From Betaproteobacteria bacterium (GTDB lineage: Bacteria > Pseudomonadota > Gammaproteobacteria > Burkholderiales > Casimicrobiaceae), in contig JAAFJO010000001.1 in assembly GCA_013298145.1 (NCBI GenBank), forward strand, positions 496,001 through 560,000: 64,000 nt of DNA, in the 5' to 3' direction. The notes beneath the pieces were generated by a model. That model had not been told where the DNA came from and did no database searches. It worked only from the letters and a program-made list of their open reading frames with translations. Made by a program: the position numbers and the translations under genes. Shown here piece by piece: positions 46,604 through 54,279 of the stretch; position 1 is the stretch's first letter; each line of letters starts with the position of its first letter.

Positions 46604-46900
46604 ATGCGCACCGTCGTCGAAACGCCCACGTTCCAGAAGCAGGCGGAAAAGCTTTGGACGGAGGACGAGCGACTTGCATTCATTGACTGGATTGCCGCGA
46701 ATCCGCTCGCGGGCGATGTCATTCCTGGTGCAGAGGGCGCGCGCAAGGTGCGTTGGAGCCGTCGCGGGACGGGCAAATCGGGCGGCGCACGCGTGATTTA
46801 CTTCAATTTGACTGAGCAGGAAATCGTATTGCTAGTTGCGGTCTATGCAAAAGCAGATCGCGACAACATGCATCCCGCAGACATCAAAAAGGTGGTGTGA
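46604..46900 (+). CDS. RelE/HigB-type toxin
   Basis: 98 residues. TPTFQKQAEKLWTEDERLAFIDWIAANPLAGDVIPGAEGARKVRW, then SGGARVIYFNLTEQEIVLLVAVYAKADRDNM is the RelE-like fold of the group annotated as HigB/RelE-type phage-derived toxins. The antitoxin gene begins two bases after its stop. Toxin first, HTH antitoxin second. Confidence 0.92.
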   Translation: MRTVVETPTFQKQAEKLWTEDERLAFIDWIAANPLAGDVIPGAEGARKVRWSRRGTGKSGGARVIYFNLTEQEIVLLVAVYAKADRDNMHPADIKKVV

Positions 46901-46901
46901 A

Positions 46902-47225
46902 ATGGGCATCAAGAAGATCAATATTGAGAAAGTAGCAGCCGCGATCGAGGCTGATACGGGCGAATCGCTGCCAGATCTTCGTCGGGCGCTCGCGGAAGCA
47001 AAAGCAGGGCTCGGTCGAGTCACTACACCTGAACAAATGCTTGTTCGGCAAGCCCGAGAGAAAACAGGTTTAACGCAAGCCGCATTCGCCGAGAGAATTG
47101 CCACGCCCGTAGCCACGCTTCGCGATTGGGAGCAAGGCCGATTCGCGCCACCAGGCGGGGTCGTGTGCCTATTGCGGCTCATCATCAAGCATCCTGAGTT
47201 ATCGCAAGAGCTCAATGCGGCTTGA
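46902..47225 (+). CDS. HTH-domain antitoxin partner
   Basis: 107 residues from the ATG at 46902. The C-terminal half is an XRE-type helix-turn-helix (EKTGLTQAAFAERIATPVATLRDWEQGRFAPPGGVVCLLRLI). The N-terminal helical part (about 1-45) should contact the toxin. Standard layout of the HigA-like antitoxins paired with this toxin group. Confidence 0.92.
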   Translation: MGIKKINIEKVAAAIEADTGESLPDLRRALAEAKAGLGRVTTPEQMLVRQAREKTGLTQAAFAERIATPVATLRDWEQGRFAPPGGVVCLLRLIIKHPELSQELNAA

Positions 47226-47528
47226 GTGAGGCGACTACCGGCGCAGGCGATCCCCGTTCGTGTCGGGTTCATCCACTCCGTCCAACGTGAGCTGAAGTTC
47301 ACCCCGTGCTCGTCTATTCTGTTCGTGGTGATGCCTCGTCAAGCTCGGCACTAAAGGCGGCGCTCCGCTCGTTCCCCGTTCGTGGTGAGCTTGTCGAACC
47401 ATGAACACAACAGCCGTTCTCGTAGCAAAGCGCTGTCTCACCTTTAACAGCGGACGATTGCCGGTTTGTGCCATACAAATGCGCAAGCGTATTACAATCG
47501 ACGCCTCGCCAAGCTTGGAGGCGCAACG

Positions 47529-47780
47529 ATGCCCGATACAGCCACCCTTGACCGCCCGCTCAACGTTCGCCTTTCTGTCGATCTATCGGCACAAATCGAG
47601 GCGCTGTGCGATGCTACTGGCCGCACCAAGAGCTTCATCGCGCAAGAGGCGCTGAAGCAGTATCTCGAAGTACAAGCTTGGCAGATTGCCGATATTCAAG
47701 CGGCTTTGAAGGAGGCTGATCGCGGCGAATTCGCTACGCAGAAACAAGTCGACGCTTTCTTCAAAAAGTATGGCGGTTGA
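47529..47780 (+). CDS. parD: CopG/ParD-type ribbon-helix-helix antitoxin
   Basis: 83 residues from the ATG at 47529, preceded by TTGGAGG. N-terminal RHH (RPLNVRLSVDLSAQIEALCDATGRTKSFIAQEALKQYLE) and a C-terminal toxin-binding helix (WQIADIQAALKEADRGEFATQKQVDAFFKKYGG). It overlaps the toxin gene by 11 bases. Confidence 0.92.
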   Translation: MPDTATLDRPLNVRLSVDLSAQIEALCDATGRTKSFIAQEALKQYLEVQAWQIADIQAALKEADRGEFATQKQVDAFFKKYGG

Positions 47781-48054
47781 ATGGTTGGTTGGCGCACTCG
47801 CAAGCTTGCGAGTCGTCGCCGAATACATTGCTGAAGACAACCCCGAGCGCTCGAAGCGCTTCGTACGCGAAGTCCGCGAAAAAACAGAGTTGTTGCAGCA
47901 ATTCCCAACGCTAGGCCGGAGTGGGCGCGTGATCGATACACGTGAACTGGTTGTGCACGAGAATTACGTCATCGTCTACCGCATGCGCCGCAAAAACGTA
48001 CAAGTATTGCGCGTTCACCATGTGCGCCAAAAACATCCGAAGCGAATCGACTGA
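47770..48054 (+). CDS. parE: ParE/RelE-type toxin
   Basis: 94 residues. VEWLVGALASLRVVAEYIAEDNPERSKRFVREVREKTELLQQFPTLGRSGRV and ENYVIVYRMRRKNVQVLRVHHVRQKHP are the ParE/RelE fold. ParE inhibits DNA gyrase; RelE-like members cut mRNA, and the sequence alone does not decide. Translationally coupled to the antitoxin. Confidence 0.92.
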   Translation: MAVEWLVGALASLRVVAEYIAEDNPERSKRFVREVREKTELLQQFPTLGRSGRVIDTRELVVHENYVIVYRMRRKNVQVLRVHHVRQKHPKRID

Positions 48055-48086
48055 GGCTGAGCGGTAGCGCATAAGCGCTGATTGCC

Positions 48087-48500
48087 TCAGTGAAACCCCT
48101 GGCTCGGAAACAACTGCAATCGCGGCTCAACCTTCGCGAGCGTAAAGAAGTCGCGATCATTGTGCACGAGTAGCGCTTCGTGCTCGACCGCAATTTGCGC
48201 GATCAAACAATCAACCGCCGTGCGCGCGGTGAGGCCGTTGCGCCGCGCCGCGCGATAGAGCGCGGCCGCTTGGTCGTACGTTTCAAGCGCTTGCAGGGGC
48301 TGCAAGATTTGTTGTTGGCTGAGTATGTTTCGAATCTTCTGCTCAGTCGCGCCAGCGCGAGCGCCCTGCATCACTTCGAGATAAATCATCTCGGTGAGCG
48401 CAACGCCTTCGGCCGCCTCGCGTTGCAGCACGAAGCCAACGGCTTCGGTGCGCCGATCCGCGAGCAGATCGATCCATACGCTGGTATCAAGCAGGAGCAT
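48087..48500 (-). CDS. vapC: VapC-type PIN-domain toxin
   Basis: 137 residues with the four acidic PIN positions Asp5, Glu42, Asp97 and Asp115/Asp117. VapC toxins are RNases that cut tRNA or rRNA. It follows vapB by 14 bases on the minus strand and is convergent with parE. Confidence 0.93.
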   Translation of the reverse strand: MLLLDTSVWIDLLADRRTEAVGFVLQREAAEGVALTEMIYLEVMQGARAGATEQKIRNILSQQQILQPLQALETYDQAAALYRAARRNGLTARTAVDCLIAQIAVEHEALLVHNDRDFFTLAKVEPRLQLFPSQGFH

Positions 48501-48514
48501 TGACGAGAGCGCGA

Positions 48515-48865
48515 CTACTTGCGCGAAGATTTGGCAGCCGACTTAGCCGCCGCTCGCGACGAACCAGCCGTACTCCGCGCAACTCTCGCTTTCGCGCGCG
48601 GCGTCGCGCTGCTCGCCAAAGGCTTCACGCGGTACTGCGTGCGCGGCTCTTCCACGCGCCGCCATTTGTCGCCGCCGCGCGTCGCTTTATGGTCATAGTT
48701 CGGATCGATACCGCCTAGACCCAGCAAACCACTGATGCTCGGGCGCTTACTTCGTGCAACAAGCTCAAAGAGCGCCCGCTCAACGACCTCGCGCTTCGTG
48801 CGCGCGCCCGTAAGCGCCATCGCTTCGGCCACGAGTTCGTCGTTGACATCGATGTTCGTTCTCAT
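48515..48865 (-). CDS. vapB: VapB-type antitoxin with long basic tail
   Basis: 116 residues from the ATG at 48865. The first 40 residues (MRTNIDVNDELVAEAMALTGARTKREVVERALFELVARS) are a VapB RHH domain. Residues 55-80 (GLLGLGGIDPNYD...) likely contact VapC. The last 40 residues are rich in Lys, Arg, Ala and Ser (RAKARVARSTAGSSRAAAKS), unlike usual VapB antitoxins of 70-90 residues; this tail resembles histone-like basic tails. Confidence 0.88.
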   Translation of the reverse strand: MRTNIDVNDELVAEAMALTGARTKREVVERALFELVARSKRPSISGLLGLGGIDPNYDHKATRGGDKWRRVEEPRTQYRVKPLASSATPRAKARVARSTAGSSRAAAKSAAKSSRK

Positions 48866-48882
48866 GTCTAAATCGTACATTC

Positions 48883-48902
48883 AATGTGTAGAAAATGTGT
48901 AG
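48883..48902. promoter_or_regulatory. Direct repeat upstream of vapB, candidate operator
   Basis: AATGTGTAG occurs twice (48883-48891 and 48894-48902) with an 11-base period, about one helix turn, 18-37 bases before the vapB start. RHH antitoxins bind such repeats to repress their own promoter. Confidence 0.5.
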
Positions 48903-49066
48903 TAAATGCACGTATACGAGTGGCCCTAAACGATTGAGCCTTGACCATCCGCCACCGTTGGAGCCGTCGCTACTTTCCGCTGCAAAAAGGCTGGCTACAG
49001 AATTTCACCTATGTCTACTTGCTGCCTGCATTGCCGTGCGCCGAGAAGTGCGCCACAGACTTGGCT

Positions 49067-52000
49067 TCAATCCGGCGCGTCGTCTTCCTTAACCTGAGGG
49101 CCGCGCACCAGATGGATGGTCTTAAACGAGTCCCCTAGAAAGCTGAACTTTTTCGAGAATAGAGATGCCACTCGCGTGTCTGCGGTGGCAAAAAAGATTT
49201 GCCGACCCGAGTTCACAGCGAGGTCGCGTAGATAGTCCAGGAACGACAAAGCGTTGAGGTCGTCAATGTGTGCAATTGGGTCGTCGATAAGCAACAAGGG
49301 CGGCGCCGACGCAGCGGTGCGATTTCTGGCGAGGAAGATTGACAAGGCAAATGCGGCGCGCTGCCCCGTGCTGACCTCGTCCAGTGTGCGGGATTCATGA
49401 CCATCAGCTGTCCGCAGCAGAATGTCGGGACTACCGACGTACTCGTACTCTCGCGGCGAATGGATGCGCGAGAACACTTCGTTGATTTGGTCGCCGATGG
49501 CATCAAGCGCCTCCCGCGTGGCGTTCTCCAGGGAAGCGTTTTCAATGAGGTCGTCCAAGACCTTGCCGGCTTCTAGGAGCGCCTTCTCCTCGCCACGATG
49601 CTTCCCGAGACTGAGCTTCCAGTTCTGAATCTTTTTCGGCAGGTCCCGCTGCTCGACCGAACTCTCCGACTCGCTGCGCGACGCTTCATCGGCTTGCTTG
49701 AACGCGAAGATCACGGCAGCGATGCGCGCCTGAACCTCGACGAGCGGAACATCGTCCTCGACCGCGAGGTAAGAACGAAGCCCTACAGCATTGCTTGTGG
49801 CGGCAAGGAACTCGTCTCGCAGCGCGACAAGCGATGCAAAGGTGCCGCTAGGCTCGACGCGTGTGGCCCAGCCGTCAACGAAGACAGACCGAGAGAAGCC
49901 CCTGATGCCCTCAACAAAGCCGTCCATGTTGCCGCGGCACTCACTCAAAACATCTCTCGTCTCCTCCATTGCGTTCGACTGACGCCGCCGCACGGCCGAC
50001 GCGATCTCGGCAGTGAGATTGCTTGACTCGGGCTCGAAGAGCCCAGCGATTCGGCCCCACACCAAATCGGCCTCGCCGCTGGAAAAGCCCGCGCTCTCAA
50101 GGTCCTGTCCTTCCTTCGTGAGGCGCTGGAGTTCCAGCTGCGCCTGCTTCGCCCGCTCACGGAGCGCCACCATTTCTTCGAGGACTTCCCTGGGTGTGTT
50201 CGCCTTCAGCTGCAACTGCGCCGCATACTTCTTACAGAACTCAACGGCGCCGGACCGCCGCTGCGCTTCGTTTGCCTCGTCCCCCGCCAAGCGCAGCAAC
50301 TCCGCAAGCGTCTTGACCTCCTGAGTCGTCTCCGGACTTGAGGTGAGTTCCTCGATGAGATGTTTCAATGCGCCGCTGGCATGCACCGTGCGGCAAACCG
50401 GGCACATGTCCGGGTTTTCCGATGACTTGAGCGCTTCCTTTGCCGCGTCCTTCAGCTTCGCGGCCACAGCAGCGCGAGCCGACGCAGCCTGGCCGTAAAG
50501 GTCCAGGGCTTGCTGGGTGCGCGTCAACCTAGCGTGTGCGGCCGTGGCCGCTTCGCCCGCAGCCTGCACGGCGTCTTGCAGTTTGAGGGAAGCGTACTGT
50601 TGCGGTATCTGCGGCAGGTCACCGGCGACCAAGCCTCCGAGACGTATGGCTAGTTGCTCCGAGATTTCGCGGGCCGAATTGAGTCGACGGCGCACGTCGT
50701 GAAAACCCGCGGACTCATGCGCGATCCACCGGTCCAAGTTTTTGACGTTGGCCTCAATAAGCTCCATCTTTGAGATGAGTTGCTTCTCATGCTCGAGGGC
50801 CCCAACTAGCTGCGTATCGACGAGTTTTGCATTGCTGACCGCGGTTTCCAATTGGGCCGAGCGATGCTCGACACTCTTAATGGTTCGCGCTAAGCCTCCA
50901 AGGGAGACCAACGCTTGCACATGTGCCAGCGCGGCGAGAAGCTCCTGCCCTTCACTCGGCGTGGGAATGCCGGTTTCTGCTGGCCTCTTCCAATCGAGGT
51001 CTACAAGCGCGGCGCGATATGCGTCCGTCAGCGTCTTCGCCGTGGACGGCGTGGCTTGAAGCTCCTTCAACCGCCGCTCGAAAACAGTCAACTCCGCCTG
51101 AATTCCTTCGGCGCGGCGCTGTGCCATGTTCCAAGCCTTGTCCACGTCGACGCGAATCTTTTGCAAGTAGTCAAACGTCGTAGCGGCTGACGAGCCCACC
51201 AACAATCGGCTCAACTCGGTCGCGATGTCATCTGACTTCAGGTTGCCGGACAGGCGATACGCGGCATCGGCATCAAGGAAGTTGTAGAGCGAGAAGCTGT
51301 CGACAATCGCGTCAACGCTGTGCTCTTTGCGGTTGTACCAAGCTAGATTTCGAGCTTTGATGCGCGGGCCTTCTCCTGTGGACGAGAGTTCGACGGTGCT
51401 ACCGTCTGCGCTTGGCAGCAGCTTTCCTACGAGACGAACCGGCCCGACGGCTGTGCTTCTGCGGTTGTTGCCGCAGTAAAAGTACTCGACGGCCTCGAGC
51501 AGCGACGTCTTCCCGCTTCCGTTCGCGCCCACCAGCAGGGTGACGTCGCCGAAGTCATAGCGCTTGCCGTTGTGTATCGGACGGAACGAAGCGATGTTAA
51601 GGCTGAGCAGCTTCGCCGTCGCCATCGGCGTGTCGGCGGCATTCAGTTCCTTCACCTGCTGCTTCCCGTTCGAAGCCGCACCCGCTGAGCGCTGGGCAAT
51701 CTTTTCCACCACGGCGGTACGTGGGGTAGGAGCATCAAGCAACAGCTCAAGCCCAGCCGCTGACAGGCGTTGCTGCCAGTCCGTCAGCACGTCGTACGTG
51801 CTTCCGTGCTCCGCTGCCTCGAACAGCTTCGGCCCCCCCAGCAGGGATTCGAGGTCGTCCTGCAAGATGACACGCTTGCGCGCGTAATCCTTGTCAGCCT
51901 CGATTGCAGCCTTCGCCGCTGCAAACTGAGGATTTGCCTTGGATTTGGGGCCGGCGACGATGTAGAGATACTTGTTCCACCGCAGGTCACCCGGCGCGTC

Positions 52001-52204
52001 GAAGAAGTCGTCAGCTAGGATGCGCTCTTGGAAGTCGCGAAGGTGCAGCGAGCGCTCCACGACTTCATCGGCAAAGTCGACGTACGCAACGGCATAGGTC
52101 TGCTCGCCGTGTTTCTTTTCGCCACGTACAACGGAATCGTCTACGTCGTGAAGCCCTACGAGTAGATGAGACAGCGCTTCACGCGCAGCTTGCATCTCAG
52201 GCAT
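49067..52204 (-). CDS. Rad50-like SMC ATPase with zinc-hook motif, novel N-terminal domain
   Basis: 1045 residues from the ATG at 52204 (AAGGGG lies eight bases before it); the frame extends upstream but overlaps the preceding gene. An N-terminal domain of about 195 residues that I cannot assign precedes Walker A GANGSGKT (226-233). Two coiled-coil arms (about 350-595 and 620-900) flank a zinc-hook CPVC (601-604). The C-terminal head has the signature LDEVSTGQRAAF (941-952) and Walker B PPLLLIDDPIAHID (968-981). The Walker B Glu position is Asp-Asp-Pro, and the H-loop region reads FFATADTR without His. These features point to DNA-end or topology sensing as in Rad50, RecN or Lamassu LmuB proteins (inference). 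It pairs with the nitrilase-like gene one base upstream. Confidence 0.85.
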   Translation of the reverse strand: MPEMQAAREALSHLLVGLHDVDDSVVRGEKKHGEQTYAVAYVDFADEVVERSLHLRDFQERILADDFFDAPGDLRWNKYLYIVAGPKSKANPQFAAAKAAIEADKDYARKRVILQDDLESLLGGPKLFEAAEHGSTYDVLTDWQQRLSAAGLELLLDAPTPRTAVVEKIAQRSAGAASNGKQQVKELNAADTPMATAKLLSLNIASFRPIHNGKRYDFGDVTLLVGANGSGKTSLLEAVEYFYCGNNRRSTAVGPVRLVGKLLPSADGSTVELSSTGEGPRIKARNLAWYNRKEHSVDAIVDSFSLYNFLDADAAYRLSGNLKSDDIATELSRLLVGSSAATTFDYLQKIRVDVDKAWNMAQRRAEGIQAELTVFERRLKELQATPSTAKTLTDAYRAALVDLDWKRPAETGIPTPSEGQELLAALAHVQALVSLGGLARTIKSVEHRSAQLETAVSNAKLVDTQLVGALEHEKQLISKMELIEANVKNLDRWIAHESAGFHDVRRRLNSAREISEQLAIRLGGLVAGDLPQIPQQYASLKLQDAVQAAGEAATAAHARLTRTQQALDLYGQAASARAAVAAKLKDAAKEALKSSENPDMCPVCRTVHASGALKHLIEELTSSPETTQEVKTLAELLRLAGDEANEAQRRSGAVEFCKKYAAQLQLKANTPREVLEEMVALRERAKQAQLELQRLTKEGQDLESAGFSSGEADLVWGRIAGLFEPESSNLTAEIASAVRRRQSNAMEETRDVLSECRGNMDGFVEGIRGFSRSVFVDGWATRVEPSGTFASLVALRDEFLAATSNAVGLRSYLAVEDDVPLVEVQARIAAVIFAFKQADEASRSESESSVEQRDLPKKIQNWKLSLGKHRGEEKALLEAGKVLDDLIENASLENATREALDAIGDQINEVFSRIHSPREYEYVGSPDILLRTADGHESRTLDEVSTGQRAAFALSIFLARNRTAASAPPLLLIDDPIAHIDDLNALSFLDYLRDLAVNSGRQIFFATADTRVASLFSKKFSFLGDSFKTIHLVRGPQVKEDDAPD

Positions 52205-52205
52205 T

Positions 52206-53963
52206 TCACTGTCCCCTTGTGATGGACGCCATGCTGCCTCCATCGTATGTAATGTCAGTCTGCTGCTTGATGTCGGCGAACTTCGTGACGCCAGCGAGCG
52301 TGCGGTAGCAGATGGCCACACGGTCCTTGTGGGCCCCGTTCTCCTTTCGCAGCAGCTCAAACGCATTCTCGCCAATCCGCTTGATCAAATCCATCGACGG
52401 GTTCTCGCCAAGGTAGGCTATAAGTGCGGGCCGCGCACCGATCTTGATGACATTGGTGTTGGGAGAGTCGGGAGACCACGCTATCGAGGCACCGCCACCG
52501 GCAAGGTCCTTGATTTGCGGGGGCAATGTCGTCGTCTGAAGGATGTGCCCCAACGCCGCGACGCGGGTGATGCGTTTATGTCGTTCTTCGGAGGCTGCGA
52601 TGTCGTGGTCAAGCTGAAGGGTGGCACGAGCTACGACCTCAGACTCTGGAATGCGACACACGTCCAGCTTATCCACGCGGTGCCATTGGTCCTTCATGCT
52701 TTGAGGGCCGCATGAAAGCGAGATGGCCCGCTCGATGTGCAGCCGCTTCGCGATGTCCCGCAGGCTTTGGAACGCTGCTGTGACTTCGAGGTTGGCGTTG
52801 ATGACGTCGCTCCACCCGGTTTCCGGGCAGCTCGTGCTCGCCAACCATGCGCCTGCATCGACGTCCCAGGCGAAGCGCGTATCTAGCTGCGGTCCGATGA
52901 GCACGTCATGGACCGCCGGGCCATCCTGCATGACTTTGGGAACCGTTAGCGCGAAAACGGCCTCCTCGTAGTGGAAGTGCAAGACGTGGCGCCGCTTCTC
53001 ATGCCAGGTGTAGTACAGGCCCTTGGCCTCATTGTTGGCAACCTCGTCATCGTTCACCGAGCAGCGACGCTCGGGCACATACCAAGCTGAACCGCTCTCG
53101 TTCTTCCAGGCTTTAGCGTGGACAGGCGAGTCGTGTTGGACGACATTGTGAGCCCAGTTCAAGCAGACGATATCGCAGTCGGTCGCAACCGGACTTCGCC
53201 GAAAAACCTCGTTGCGGTAACGCCGGTAGTCGGTGTGCTTGGGCTTCGGGTTCAGCTGGATATGGATGATGATGGCTCTGTCCGAAAGCTTCTTATTGGC
53301 GTCAAGGTCCTCACCAAGGTCCAGTGCGTCGGAGCAGATAATGGTCGAAAGCTTGATGTGCCCGTGTTTGCCCTGGAACCGGTAAATGGCACGGCCACAG
53401 CGCAATTGCTTGTTCTCAAAGCCGTGGTCATCTCGGGACGGCGCGGTTTTGAACTGGAACAAGACGACGCGTTTGAAGCTCTTGTCGGCGTCCAGGGTGA
53501 TGAAGCAGTAGGCGACCGGGTCGAAATAGTTGCCCTGAACGGCCGGAGCCGGGTCCGCTTCGTAGATGACGTCGCAATGCCCCGCGCAGTCTGCCTTGAA
53601 GCTGGCGAGCTGTGCGGGAGTCATGCTCTCGCAACCGAGCACCCAGAGCGCGCCTTCTGCGGGGAAGGGCCCGGCCTTCGCCGCCTTCGACAAGGAGGTC
53701 ACCGGGAGGAAGTATTCGGGCGTGACCACGAGCTGGTCGCCACGTTCAGCAGCCATCACGAGGAAGGCATCGGCCCGGACGGCTGCGGCGGCAAGGTCTA
53801 GATGACCAATCCGCTGGGTGTCTGCATAGATTGGCCCCGATGGTTGGAGTAGCAGCGCGCGGTAGCTCTGATGCGTGGCTTGGAGCGCAGCCAAATCGGG
53901 CGCCTCCAGGCCCCGCTTGGCAAGCACGTCTTGGACGTCAACGATCAATAGAGGCCAAGCCAC
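52206..53963 (-). CDS. Nitrilase-superfamily-like protein paired with the SMC ATPase
   Basis: 585 residues from a GTG at 53963 with GAGGG six bases upstream. The N-terminal 280 residues match the carbon-nitrogen hydrolase layout: Glu83 in LVVTPEYFLP, Lys172 in VLFQFKTAPSRDD and Cys210 in STIICSDALDL. Spacings of 89 and 38 residues are close to those of nitrilases and amidases. SPVATDCDIVCLNWAHNV corresponds to the strand after the catalytic Cys. The remaining 300 residues form a separate domain that I cannot name. Its stop codon is one base from the SMC start, so the two are co-translated. A role as effector hydrolysing a cellular amide, or nucleotide-related C-N bond, is inference. Confidence 0.75.
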   Translation of the reverse strand: MAWPLLIVDVQDVLAKRGLEAPDLAALQATHQSYRALLLQPSGPIYADTQRIGHLDLAAAAVRADAFLVMAAERGDQLVVTPEYFLPVTSLSKAAKAGPFPAEGALWVLGCESMTPAQLASFKADCAGHCDVIYEADPAPAVQGNYFDPVAYCFITLDADKSFKRVVLFQFKTAPSRDDHGFENKQLRCGRAIYRFQGKHGHIKLSTIICSDALDLGEDLDANKKLSDRAIIIHIQLNPKPKHTDYRRYRNEVFRRSPVATDCDIVCLNWAHNVVQHDSPVHAKAWKNESGSAWYVPERRCSVNDDEVANNEAKGLYYTWHEKRRHVLHFHYEEAVFALTVPKVMQDGPAVHDVLIGPQLDTRFAWDVDAGAWLASTSCPETGWSDVINANLEVTAAFQSLRDIAKRLHIERAISLSCGPQSMKDQWHRVDKLDVCRIPESEVVARATLQLDHDIAASEERHKRITRVAALGHILQTTTLPPQIKDLAGGGASIAWSPDSPNTNVIKIGARPALIAYLGENPSMDLIKRIGENAFELLRKENGAHKDRVAICYRTLAGVTKFADIKQQTDITYDGGSMASITRGQ

Positions 53964-54279
53964 TTTTTTCCCTCAAGCGGTAACCGCACTTTTCTTGAGA
54001 AGATGGTATCAATTTGTTGTAGCCATGTGCAGTGCCTAGAGTTTCTGGAGACCATTTCCAACCCTGGAGCCCGCGAATATTTGGTGAGAGACTGCAATAC
54101 CTAAACGTGAAACTGCCGTCCGCGGTTCAGCCTCAGAGTTCAACGGCAGCTTCAGGTCGCCGAGAGGGACTAGTGGATGGACCGCAAGCGCTGCAAATTG
54201 GTCATCAACGATTCACTCATGCATGGCTGACTGGCGTCGAGCGCAGTCTTCGGCAATCTTCGAAGAAAGTGGCATCACC
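53964..54279. other. Gap between the nitrilase-like gene and the cytochrome gene
   Basis: About 315 bases. It must hold the promoter of the two-gene system. No coding frame, tRNA, repeat family member or integration site was recognised. It marks the right edge of the accessory block. Confidence 0.4.

Noticed and set aside
52205..52375. N-terminal extension of the SMC protein
   Set aside because: It overlaps the nitrilase-like coding region in another frame and has no protein-like pattern; the ATG at 52204 has a good ribosome site.
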